In this document: positions 25,294-33,690 of the stretch, one piece after another
How positions within the stretch are numbered: position 1 is the first letter of the stretch
How the letters are laid out: each line of letters starts with the position of its first letter
Source: Zunongwangia endophytica
Lineage (GTDB): Bacteria; Bacteroidota; Bacteroidia; Flavobacteriales; Flavobacteriaceae
NCBI RefSeq assembly: GCF_030409505.1
Contig: NZ_JAUFPZ010000002.1
Span: 2,425,501-2,489,500, forward strand
Length of the DNA stretch: 64,000 nt
Direction: 5' to 3'
Position numbers and translations under genes: made by a program
The notes under the pieces: generated by a model
Told to the model about the DNA's origin: nothing
The model's database searches: none
Seen by the model: the letters and a program-made list of their open reading frames with translations, nothing else

Positions 25294-27123
25294 TTACTGA
25301 TATCCTGCAGCTTGAAGATTAAATAATTCGGCATACAGCTTATCATTTTGCATTAATTCTTCATGAGTACCAATTTCTAAAACCGAGCCGTTTTTTAAAA
25401 CCATAATTCGGTCGGCAATTCGAACGGTGCTAAAACGGTGCGAAATAATTACGGCAGTTTTGCCCTGAGTAAGATTTATAAAACGATCGAAAGCTTCAGT
25501 TTCGGCACGCGCATCTAAAGCTGATGTTGGTTCATCTAAAATCAAAACCTCAGCATTTTTCATATACGCTCTTGCAATTGCAATTTTCTGCCATTGTCCA
25601 CCAGAAAGATCTTTTCCTTGTTTAAAGCGTTTTCCTAATTGTTGGTCGAAACCTTTTGGAAGATCTGATATTACTTGATTCGCTAAACTTTTTTCTGCAG
25701 CAGCATCTAATTTCTCTTGATTTTCAATTTCCTTAATATCGCCCATCGCAATGTTCTCTCTCAGCGTCAATTCAAACTTTACAAAATCCTGAAAAATTAC
25801 TCCGAAATATTGCTGATATTGGGTTTTATCATACTGCTTCACCGGTATTCCTTCTAATAAAATTTCGCCTTCTGTAGGTTCATAAAATCGAAGTAATAAT
25901 TTTATCAAGGTAGTTTTCCCTGCACCATTTTCTCCTACAAAAGCTAACTTTTCTCCCGCTCGTAATTCAAAATTAATATTTCGAACCACCCATTGCTCTG
26001 ATTTTGGATATTTGAAGCCTACATTTTTAAAACTGAAACCTATTTTTATTTCCTTCGGAAGTGGAAGTCCGGTTTCTACATCATCTTCATACTTTAGATC
26101 TAGAAATTCAAAATAATCCTGAAGGTATAAAGCACTTTCTGTAATTTGGGTGAAGCGCGTAAAAAAGCCTTGTAATTTTGAACGTAAGCGATTAAACGAT
26201 CCCGAAAGAAAAGTAAGATCACCAAGCGTAAATACACCTAAAACCGTTCTAAAAACAATTAACGCATATGCTCCATAATAAGCGGAAGTTCCAATTACAT
26301 TAAAAACAGAACCCCAACCGGCCCGTTTTTTTACCAAAATTTTATTAGCCAGATAATATTGATCGGACAAACTTTTAAAACGATTCGCCAGATAATTGGA
26401 CAAACCAAACAATTTGACCTCTTTGGCAGTAACATCGCTCGCCCCGGCATAACGTAAATAATCAAGCTCCCGGCGTTCTTGCGTCCAGCTTCTTGCCAGC
26501 GAGTAACTGGTACCACTAAATTTAATTTCATTTAAAATTGTGGGTACGATAGAAACCACCAGTAAAACCAACAACCAGGGTTCGAAAGCTACTACCCCAA
26601 CCAGTAGCGAAATAATAACAATTACATCTTCGCCCTGAGTTAGGATATTCGACATTAAACCAACTCTTCCGGTTGTTTGCCGCCTTGCTCTTTCAAGTTT
26701 ATCGTAAAATTCAGAATCTTCTAACTGATCGAGATTCAGCTCGGCTGTTTTTTCAATAATTTTTACTGAAGTATCTATAGAATATTGATCGCCCAATAAG
26801 GCATCGGTGAGCGAAACCGCTCTATTCAATAAATCCGAAAGAATCGCTAAACCAAATTCAGCCGCTACAAATATCCATAATCTTGAAAAATCTTTTACTT
26901 CAGCATCGATTTGTACCACAACCTCATCAATAATAATTTTCCCAATCCACAATAAGGCTAACGGAATAATTGCACTTAAAATTCGGCTTCCCACATTAGC
27001 ATAAAAGAGCAACGGATTTACTTTTCTGATTTCTTTAAAAAAGCGAGGCACAAATTTTAAAGAAGCAAAACTATCTTTAAGATTTATTTTATTGGGTTCT
27101 AATGATTTTTTAGGTCTTGGCAA
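25294..27123 (-). CDS. ABC transporter, fused membrane and ATPase domains (MsbA-like)
   Basis: A 609-residue half-transporter, expected to work as a homodimer exporting a lipid, peptide or drug across the inner membrane. Residues about 40-330 carry six hydrophobic spans. Residues about 365-600 are the ATPase: Walker A Gly-Glu-Asn-Gly-Ala-Gly-Lys-Thr, signature Leu-Ser-Gly-Gly-Gln, Walker B Val-Leu-Ile-Leu-Asp-Glu-Pro, and the switch His in Ile-Ile-Ser-His-Arg. It is separated from the upstream protease gene by a terminator and from the downstream side by the repeat region, so it is probably transcribed alone. The substrate cannot be told from the sequence. Confidence 0.88.
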   Translation of the reverse strand: MPRPKKSLEPNKINLKDSFASLKFVPRFFKEIRKVNPLLFYANVGSRILSAIIPLALLWIGKIIIDEVVVQIDAEVKDFSRLWIFVAAEFGLAILSDLLNRAVSLTDALLGDQYSIDTSVKIIEKTAELNLDQLEDSEFYDKLERARRQTTGRVGLMSNILTQGEDVIVIISLLVGVVAFEPWLLVLLVVSIVPTILNEIKFSGTSYSLARSWTQERRELDYLRYAGASDVTAKEVKLFGLSNYLANRFKSLSDQYYLANKILVKKRAGWGSVFNVIGTSAYYGAYALIVFRTVLGVFTLGDLTFLSGSFNRLRSKLQGFFTRFTQITESALYLQDYFEFLDLKYEDDVETGLPLPKEIKIGFSFKNVGFKYPKSEQWVVRNINFELRAGEKLAFVGENGAGKTTLIKLLLRFYEPTEGEILLEGIPVKQYDKTQYQQYFGVIFQDFVKFELTLRENIAMGDIKEIENQEKLDAAAEKSLANQVISDLPKGFDQQLGKRFKQGKDLSGGQWQKIAIARAYMKNAEVLILDEPTSALDARAETEAFDRFINLTQGKTAVIISHRFSTVRIADRIMVLKNGSVLEIGTHEELMQNDKLYAELFNLQAAGYQ

Positions 27124-27189
27124 ATGCTTTGGTTTAAAAAAGTTCTTTTATATGGTCTTTGAAAATACAAAATCCTTACTTCCTAGCTA

Positions 27190-27233
27190 AAAATATAAAA
27201 GCTCCGAAAATGAATCCGGAGCTTTTATATTTT
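27190..27233. terminator. Strong bidirectional-type terminator after the tricorn-like gene
   Basis: Arms 27190-27206 and 27217-27233 are perfectly complementary over 17 bp, with A tracts on one side and T tracts on the other. On the minus strand it lies 16 bp past the stop of the gene at 27249 and separates it from the ABC transporter gene. Confidence 0.8.
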
Positions 27234-27248
27234 CAGTTTTAAAGAAAT

Positions 27249-30200
27249 TTATTCTTCAGAAACCTGATCGAGTAAAACTTCGATTCCCTTTTCTAATTGT
27301 TGATCGCGACCTTCGCTAATTACGCCTGGCATATTTTTCACAATTATATCGGGTTCGGTTTGGTTATTTTCCATCCATTCTCCGGCTTTATTCTTTGCGC
27401 TAACAGGAACAACTCCCCAAACTGTACCATCGGCTAAACGCTCCCAGCCCGCGAAACTACAGGTTCCTGGTACCGGCATTCCAACAGTGGTTCCGATGTT
27501 TAAATCGGTATATCCACTAGCATAACAATGCCCGTCCGAATACATACTTTCATTAAACAAAGAAAGCGTAGGCTTGGTCCATCTGGACGTCGGTTCGCCA
27601 CCCACTACTTTAGCTTCAGTTTCGTAAGTTATAAATGGAGTTCCGGTAAAAAATGCGGCTAAATCGGCTACCAAATCTCCACCTCCGTTAAAACGAGTAT
27701 CTACAATTACTCCTTTTGTTTCAAAATATTTCCCCATCATATCTTCGTAGATCGATCGATAAGGCTCGTCACTCATTCCCGGGATATGAACATAACCTAA
27801 TTTACCACCACTCTTTTCTTCAACTTCCTTACGGTTGATGCGTACAAAACGATTGTAAAGTAAATTGCGTTCTTCTCCTAAAGAAATTGGCTTCATGGTA
27901 ATTTGTTTCGGCTTTTTAGCCTCAGGATCATTGAACTCTAACAAAACAAATTTATCGGCTTTATGATTCAGGTATTTTGCAATATCCTGATCGCTTTCTA
28001 TCTTTTCGCCATCTATTGCAGTAATGATCATTCCTGCTTTAATGTCATAAGCTGCTTTATCTAAAGGCCCGCCTTTAATGACTTCAGTAATTTTGATTCC
28101 GTCTTCTTTAAAATCGTAATCGGTAAAAATTCCTAAAGAAGCTGTTTCGTCTCCTTCATCACTTCGATTACTATATCGAGCACCAGAATGAGAAACATTA
28201 AGTTCTCCTAACATTTCTGCAAGCATCTCTGCAAACTCGTAGGAATTTCCAATATGCGGAAGATATTTTTTATACTGAACATATAACGAATCCCAGTTTT
28301 TTCCGTGGAAAGTAGGCTCGTAAAATACATTTTTGGTTCTGATATACACATGGTCGAACATCTTTTCTCTTTCAGCAACTTCATCATAATACATATCTCC
28401 TGAAATTTTAATACCTTCAGATTTCTCTTTTTCAACATCTATTTTAGATATATTTCCGCCGCTTAATAAATAAAGATTTTCCTGTTTTTCATCCCAAACT
28501 AAGCTTCCACCTCTAGAATTCAGTTTTACCGCCATATTGGTTTCACCCGTACGCAAATTGGTTTCCCAAAGGTTATTTTTGTCTTCGAAACTAGACAGAT
28601 AATAAATTTTCTCTCCATCCTTAGATAGCACGGCATCACTTAAGCTACTGGAATGAGTCGTCAGTCGTTCTTTGCGCTCTTTTAATCCATCCCAATCAAA
28701 CTCCAAAGCTTTGGTTTCTTCTGCCTTCTTTTTATCCTTTTTAGATTTATTTTTGTCTTTTTCGTCCTCGTCCTTATCTTCTTTTAACGCCTCTTCTACG
28801 GCTTTCATCAGCTTATAATCTTCTTCAGACATTTTGAATTTATCATAAGCATCTTGCGTAAAGAACATCGAATACACATCGGTTTCGGTTCTTCCACTGG
28901 TGGCGTAACTTTTTAGTCCGTTTCTGTTACTAAACCAAATCATCTGCTTTCCTTCATTCGCCCATTTTGGTTCGTAATCCTGATAACCACTTTCGGTTAA
29001 ATTCTCACGCTTACTACCATCGGCTGCTAAAAGCAGCACTTCATTATTGCTAAGTAATTTACCCCAATCTACCAACAACCATTTACTATCGGGACTCCAG
29101 GTAAAATATTGATCGCCATCGCCCATTGTAAATAAATCCTTTGGAGTTAACAGCTCAATCTCCTTTCCTGTAGCAACATCTTTCACCTTTAAAGTTCTTC
29201 TACCTGAAATATAAGCCAGCTTTTTACCATCGGGAGAATATTCTGCCAGATAGCTATCATCCTCGTTTTTGATAAGCGTTTCTTCTTTTAGTAAAGTTGA
29301 AGCATAGAAAAAAGGTTCTTCTTTTCGTACAATTTCAGTTTTATATACATTCCATATTCCATCTCGTTCACTAGAATATACTACAGATTTGCCATCTGGC
29401 GCAAAAGAAAGAAAGCGTTCGCGGTTGGGCGTGTTGGTTATTCGTTTAGTAAGTGAACCATCGGTAGAAGTAACAAATACTTCTCCTCGCGCAATAAAAG
29501 CGATTTCTTTTCCATTAGGAGCGATTGCCATTTCTTCTACTCCGTCATTAATATTGATGTAATTATCGCTATTGTCTCCCGATTGTGTTCTAATATTTAC
29601 CTGTACTTTTTTAGGTGACTCACCTTCTTTCATGGTATACAATTCGCCATCATATCCAAAAGACAAAGTACCATTCCCAAAACTTAAAAAACGTACCGGA
29701 AAATCTGTAAAATCGGTTAATTGTACGTTTTCTTCAGGATTCGCTAAAGACAATTTATGAATATTGAAATTTCCGCTTTCTTCACTTAAATAATATAAAT
29801 TCTCTTCAGATTTATCAAAAATCGGTTGGCGGTCTTCCCCTTTAAAAGAAGTAATCATTGTATGCTTATCTTCTTCCACATAATATTTCCATAGATCGCG
29901 AGTCACCGAAGATACATGATGTTTACGCCATTCATTTTCTCCTCCCGGTTTATCGTGATATACCAATGTTTTTCCATCTTCACTTACCTGAACATATTCT
30001 GCCGGGATGGTAAAAATTTGATCTACACGTCCTCCTGAAACCGGCACTTTATAAAGTTCTGGTTGCGAACCGGTAGGAAATTGACGATGTTCTGCCAAAT
30101 CCTGGCGAACTGCACCAAATATAACCGACTTATTATCTGCGGAAAAAGAATACGGATGCTCATCGTTACTATGGAAAGTTAGCCGTGTAGCGGGACCGCC

Positions 30201-30491
30201 TAAAGCATCCATTACAAAAACATCGAAGTTGCCATAACGGTCGGATGCAAAAGCCAATTGCTTGCTATCCTTACTCCACACCGGCATATAATCATGCGCT
30301 TTATGATAAGTTAATTGTTTGGCATCACCACCGCTGGCAGCAACGCTATATAAATTCCCTTTATAGGTAAAAGCGATGGTTTTTCCGTCGGGAGAAATAC
30401 TTTGATAACGAATCCATTGTGGACTAACCTGAGCAATACTAATCATATTAATAAATAGTACTGCGACTAGCGAAAAGAGCGTTTTCTTCAT
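27249..30491 (-). CDS. Tricorn-like protease, S41 family, exported
   Basis: A 1080-residue protein starting with a signal peptide (about 20 residues). Residues about 30-330 and 330-670 carry WD40/PD40-type beta-propeller repeats with recurrent Ser-Pro-Asp-Gly-Lys. Residues about 735-850 hold the protease N-part with Asn-Val-Ser-His-Ser-Gly, then a PDZ domain. Residues about 890-1070 are the S41 domain with Asp-Thr-Arg-Phe-Asn-Gly-Gly-Gly and a Tyr-Ser-Asp-Gly-His box that should hold the nucleophile. The architecture matches tricorn protease homologues, which degrade peptides. A Lys/Asp/Glu-rich insert lies near residues 570-600. Export implies a periplasmic role. Confidence 0.88.
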   Translation of the reverse strand: MKKTLFSLVAVLFINMISIAQVSPQWIRYQSISPDGKTIAFTYKGNLYSVAASGGDAKQLTYHKAHDYMPVWSKDSKQLAFASDRYGNFDVFVMDALGGPATRLTFHSNDEHPYSFSADNKSVIFGAVRQDLAEHRQFPTGSQPELYKVPVSGGRVDQIFTIPAEYVQVSEDGKTLVYHDKPGGENEWRKHHVSSVTRDLWKYYVEEDKHTMITSFKGEDRQPIFDKSEENLYYLSEESGNFNIHKLSLANPEENVQLTDFTDFPVRFLSFGNGTLSFGYDGELYTMKEGESPKKVQVNIRTQSGDNSDNYININDGVEEMAIAPNGKEIAFIARGEVFVTSTDGSLTKRITNTPNRERFLSFAPDGKSVVYSSERDGIWNVYKTEIVRKEEPFFYASTLLKEETLIKNEDDSYLAEYSPDGKKLAYISGRRTLKVKDVATGKEIELLTPKDLFTMGDGDQYFTWSPDSKWLLVDWGKLLSNNEVLLLAADGSKRENLTESGYQDYEPKWANEGKQMIWFSNRNGLKSYATSGRTETDVYSMFFTQDAYDKFKMSEEDYKLMKAVEEALKEDKDEDEKDKNKSKKDKKKAEETKALEFDWDGLKERKERLTTHSSSLSDAVLSKDGEKIYYLSSFEDKNNLWETNLRTGETNMAVKLNSRGGSLVWDEKQENLYLLSGGNISKIDVEKEKSEGIKISGDMYYDEVAEREKMFDHVYIRTKNVFYEPTFHGKNWDSLYVQYKKYLPHIGNSYEFAEMLAEMLGELNVSHSGARYSNRSDEGDETASLGIFTDYDFKEDGIKITEVIKGGPLDKAAYDIKAGMIITAIDGEKIESDQDIAKYLNHKADKFVLLEFNDPEAKKPKQITMKPISLGEERNLLYNRFVRINRKEVEEKSGGKLGYVHIPGMSDEPYRSIYEDMMGKYFETKGVIVDTRFNGGGDLVADLAAFFTGTPFITYETEAKVVGGEPTSRWTKPTLSLFNESMYSDGHCYASGYTDLNIGTTVGMPVPGTCSFAGWERLADGTVWGVVPVSAKNKAGEWMENNQTEPDIIVKNMPGVISEGRDQQLEKGIEVLLDQVSEE

Positions 30492-30733
30492 AAATTTTAT
30501 GTGAATGTTTTCAAGAAAATTAAATATTCTCTCAAAGATGATAAAAAAAGATGAGGTTTAAAATTACAGATCATTCCTAAAGATGCTCTGCAAAACCTGA
30601 TATTTCTATTCTATTTCAGAATTGCTAAAATTTGATTTTTTAAATCTTTATTTAAAATAAAATCAATTGCGAAAACAGCAAAAATTAAATTATCCTTAGT
30701 GAATTCAAAAAGCGAAAAAAAAGCATTTATTTT

Positions 30734-30741
30734 TATTTTTG
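30734..30741 (+). promoter_or_regulatory. Promoter -7 box (TATTTTTG) of the SpoU methyltransferase gene
   Basis: Matches TAnnTTTG and lies only 4 bases before the ATG at 30746, so the transcript would be nearly leaderless. No -33 element is clear. Confidence 0.4.
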
Positions 30742-30745
30742 CAGC

Positions 30746-31288
30746 ATGAAGAATAGAAAAATCAAAAACAGCGAGTTAAATCGAAAGTCGGTTGAAGAAT
30801 TTAAAGAAGCCGAAAAAACACCTATTATCGTTATTTTAGATAATATTCGAAGTCTTAATAATATTGGTTCGGTTTTTAGAACTTCTGATGCGTTTTTGAT
30901 TGAAAAAATCTATTTATGCGGAATTACGGCGAAACCACCACATAAAGATATCCAGAAAACCGCTCTTGGCGCTACCGAAACAGTAATTTGGGAACATGTT
31001 GAAGATACTTTAGAACTAGTTGAAAAACTTAAAGAAGATCACGTAAAAGTTTTTGCAATAGAACAAGCTGAAGGTGCGGTTATGCTTAATGATTTTAATC
31101 CTGAAATTAGCGAAAAAATAGCTATAGTTTTTGGGAATGAAGTAAAAGGTGTACAGCAAAAAGTAGTCTCAGCTAGTGATGGTGTAATCGAAATTCCGCA
31201 AGCCGGAAGCAAACATTCTTTGAACATCTCAGTAAGCACAGGAGTTATTCTTTGGGATTTATATTCTAAACTGAAATTTCAGGATTAG
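30746..31288 (+). CDS. SpoU/TrmH-family RNA 2'-O-methyltransferase
   Basis: A 180-residue SPOUT enzyme that should methylate a ribose 2'-OH in tRNA or rRNA using S-adenosylmethionine. The three SpoU motifs are visible: motif 1 Asn-Ile-Arg-Ser-Leu-Asn-Asn-Ile-Gly-Ser-Val-Phe-Arg-Thr near residue 32, motif 2 Val-Phe-Gly-Asn-Glu-Val-Lys-Gly-Val near 127, and motif 3 Ile-Pro-Gln-Ala-Gly-Ser-Lys-His-Ser-Leu-Asn-Ile-Ser near 150. The deeply knotted cofactor site lies between motifs 2 and 3. It is a short form lacking an N-terminal RNA-binding domain, closer to TrmL/TrmH than RlmB. The exact RNA target is not known. Confidence 0.88.
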   Translation: MKNRKIKNSELNRKSVEEFKEAEKTPIIVILDNIRSLNNIGSVFRTSDAFLIEKIYLCGITAKPPHKDIQKTALGATETVIWEHVEDTLELVEKLKEDHVKVFAIEQAEGAVMLNDFNPEISEKIAIVFGNEVKGVQQKVVSASDGVIEIPQAGSKHSLNISVSTGVILWDLYSKLKFQD

Positions 31289-31695
31289 ATCGCTTCGTTT
31301 TTGGAGCTTAGATATTAGACGTGAGATTTTAGAAGAGACGAGAGAGTCGAGATGCAAGAATCAGGATGAAAATTTTAAATTTTGAATGTTGAATTACAAA
31401 TATAAAACGGCCTATCGAAAATTACTCGTAAAATTGGAAGTAAGAGAAGCGTCTTAATTTTAGGCTGTCTGAGCGATAGCGAGTTTCTAAAATTCAGCTT
31501 CCGAACGTACAATTTAGAGTAAGTTTAGTAAGCCTAGACTTTTTTGTTTCTTTTTTCGGCAATGGAAAAAAGAAAATGAATGAGTCCAAATAAACTTCTT
31601 TTTTCGTCATGACAAATTTGATTCAGAATCTTATCCAACACGATGAGATTCCGTGTCAAGCACGGAATGACGATCAATACATTGTAAATTAAAAT
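31289..31695. repeat. Gene-free region with decayed extragenic repeats
   Basis: No gene is supported. The stretch 31465-31600 contains a Ser/Leu-free, low-complexity sequence of the sort repeated in flavobacterial genomes, with a poly-T run and GGCAATGGAAAAAAGAAAATGAATGAG. At 31605-31675 there is CGTCATG...GATTCAG, then GAGATTCCGTG TCAAG CACGGAATGACG, an inverted repeat of the same family as the 162-bp repeats at 24607. The family label is recall; I cannot count copies elsewhere. Confidence 0.5.
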
Positions 31696-32823
31696 CTACA
31701 AATCAATCTCCGCTAATAACTTCAAATAATCTTTGCGATTGTTTACAAAATCCAGTTCAGAAATATCGATGATCTGTACTTTCATATTCGTTTGAGATTT
31801 CATGAAAGACAAATAACTTTTATTGATATTCATTAAATAATCGGGCTGAATATTCTGCTCGTATTCCCGGCCTCTTTTTTTTATATTCTGAAGTAAACGC
31901 TCGGTATTTTGATAAAGATAAATGTACAAATCTGGTTTTACGAGTTCTTTGTACATCAAATGAAATAGCTTTTGATAAAGCGAATATTCATCTTCTGCCA
32001 GAGTTATTTTAGCAAAAATAAGCGATTTAAATACATCGTAGTCTGAAATCACAAAGTCTTTAAACAAATCATACTGCGCTAAATCGTCTGATAATTGTTG
32101 ATAACGATCGGCTAAAAAAGACATTTCCAACGAAAATGCATAACGCTCCTGATCTTCGTAGAATTTTGGTAAAAAAGGATTGTCTTTAAAACGTTCTAAA
32201 ATTAATTTCGCATTAAAATCCTGAGAAACCATGGTCGAAAAACTGGTCTTTCCGGCACCAATATTTCCTTCAACAGCGATATAGTTACAAGCATTGAATT
32301 TCAAATTCATTGTTGGTACTTGCAATTTTTTATCAATCTTAGAAATTTCAGAAGCATCATTTACTTCTAAAAGCAATTGCTGAATTTTCTTTTTCAGAAC
32401 TGGATGCACTTCAGCTGAAGCAATATCGTTTAAAGGCTGCAACACAAATCGTCGATTTTGAATTTGTGGATGCGGTAAGGTTAAAATTTCTGTCTCCACC
32501 ACTTCATCTTCAAACAACAACACATCTAAATCTAAACATCGATTTTGGTAATTTCCAGTATCGTTTCTTTTTCGTCCAAAATCGGCTTCGATCGCCAATA
32601 ATTTACGCAGCACATCTTCCGAAGTAAAACGTGTGTTAACTGAAATACATGCATTCAAAAAAGCATTCCCACTAAAGCCCCAAGCCGGAGTTTCATAAAC
32701 CGATGAAACCTGCAAAACGCTACCGATTTCCTCAAAAATCCTATCGATGGCTTTTTGCAAAATATTAAAACGTTCGCCTTCATTGCTTCCCAGCGCTATA
32801 TGTACTATCTTAGGGGCTTTCAA
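31696..32823 (-). CDS. folK: HPPK-deoxynucleoside kinase fusion protein
   Basis: A 375-residue bifunctional protein. Residues about 1-155 are 6-hydroxymethyl-7,8-dihydropterin pyrophosphokinase of folate synthesis: a start with Ala-Leu-Gly-Ser-Asn-Glu-Gly, the Arg-Trp/Phe-Gly-type motif as Ala-Trp-Gly-Phe-Ser-Gly, and Arg-Cys-Leu-Asp-Leu-Asp-Val-Leu-Leu. Residues about 178-375 are a deoxynucleoside kinase: P-loop Gly-Asn-Ile-Gly-Ala-Gly-Lys-Thr, Asp-Arg-Tyr, and Lys-Lys-Arg-Gly-Arg near the lid. The dNK half salvages deoxynucleosides. Fusions of this kind recur in Bacteroidota. The symbol folK covers only the first half. Both P-loop and pterin motifs look intact, so both activities are expected. 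Confidence 0.88.
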   Translation of the reverse strand: MKAPKIVHIALGSNEGERFNILQKAIDRIFEEIGSVLQVSSVYETPAWGFSGNAFLNACISVNTRFTSEDVLRKLLAIEADFGRKRNDTGNYQNRCLDLDVLLFEDEVVETEILTLPHPQIQNRRFVLQPLNDIASAEVHPVLKKKIQQLLLEVNDASEISKIDKKLQVPTMNLKFNACNYIAVEGNIGAGKTSFSTMVSQDFNAKLILERFKDNPFLPKFYEDQERYAFSLEMSFLADRYQQLSDDLAQYDLFKDFVISDYDVFKSLIFAKITLAEDEYSLYQKLFHLMYKELVKPDLYIYLYQNTERLLQNIKKRGREYEQNIQPDYLMNINKSYLSFMKSQTNMKVQIIDISELDFVNNRKDYLKLLAEIDL

Positions 32824-32900
32824 ACTTTATTTAAGAAAATTTTAATAAGGGATCTGCTATAATTTCACAGCAAATTAAGCAAAACAAATGCACATACCCT

Positions 32901-32908
32901 TAATTTTG
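32901..32908 (+). promoter_or_regulatory. Promoter -7 box (TAATTTTG) for the queuosine-precursor transporter
   Basis: Exact TAnnTTTG match, 26 bases upstream of the TTG start at 32934. No preQ1 riboswitch-like structure is seen in the short leader. Confidence 0.45.
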
Positions 32909-32933
32909 CGACTAAGTATTTCAAAAAAATAAT

Positions 32934-33638
32934 TTGGCTCAACTGAACTTAAAAGATAAACTAACTGCCTATAGATTTTATCTAATTTTAGCGGCTTTAT
33001 TTATCGCTTCTCTGGTCGTTTCGAACTTGATTTTCCAAAAATTTTTTAGCTGGGATTTTTTCGGAATTTACACCTTTGAGATCTCGGTTGGCATTTTACC
33101 CTATCCGGTTACTTTCTTAATCACCGACATTATTAGTGAAGTTTACGGAAAGAAGAAAGCGAATCAGGTTGTAACCGCAGGGATTTTTGCCTCGCTTTTT
33201 TCTTTACTAATTATTTATACCGCAGATGCTGTACCGGCAACCGATTGGTCGCCCATAGGAAATGAGCTCTTTCAAAAAGTATTTGGTGCAACCGCAATTG
33301 CTGTGATCGCATCGATGCTTGCTTACTTACTAGCACAGTATATTGATATCCAGCTTTTTCATTTTTGGAAAAAACTTACCAAAGGAAAGCATTTATGGAT
33401 ACGAAACAACTTTTCAACATTTCTATCCCAATTTGTGGATACATTCTCGGTACTAATTTTGCTTTGTAGCTTTGGTAAAATAGAATGGGATAAATTTGAA
33501 ACGCTTTTACTTAGTGGTTTTCTATTTAAAGTGCTCGTCGCAATTTGCGATACTCCGTTTCTTTATTTATCCGTTTTTGCTATAAGAAAGCGATTTAAAC
33601 TAGCACAGGGAGAAGAAGTTATATTAGAACAAGAATAA
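32934..33638 (+). CDS. Queuosine precursor transporter (YhhQ/DUF165 family)
   Basis: A 234-residue membrane protein with about six hydrophobic spans, starting at a TTG; no ATG exists before the first span. The family imports queuosine precursors such as preQ0, preQ1 or queuine. Support: a charged pattern Phe-Leu-Ile-Thr-Asp-Ile-Ile-Ser-Glu-Val-Tyr-Gly-Lys-Lys near residue 60, and Thr-Phe-Leu-Ser-Gln-Phe-Val-Asp-Thr near residue 162, both conserved in the family. The last 20 residues are charged and cytosolic. It is convergent with nothing and stands alone with its own -7 box. Confidence 0.88.
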   Translation: MAQLNLKDKLTAYRFYLILAALFIASLVVSNLIFQKFFSWDFFGIYTFEISVGILPYPVTFLITDIISEVYGKKKANQVVTAGIFASLFSLLIIYTADAVPATDWSPIGNELFQKVFGATAIAVIASMLAYLLAQYIDIQLFHFWKKLTKGKHLWIRNNFSTFLSQFVDTFSVLILLCSFGKIEWDKFETLLLSGFLFKVLVAICDTPFLYLSVFAIRKRFKLAQGEEVILEQE

Positions 33639-33690
33639 TTCGCAATAACTTACCTGGCATTAATTAACGACTTACTAAACTAGTCTCATT

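Noticed and set aside
32824..32933. preQ1 riboswitch ahead of the queuosine-precursor transporter
   Set aside because: After the -7 box at 32901 only about 20 bases of leader remain, too short for an aptamer.
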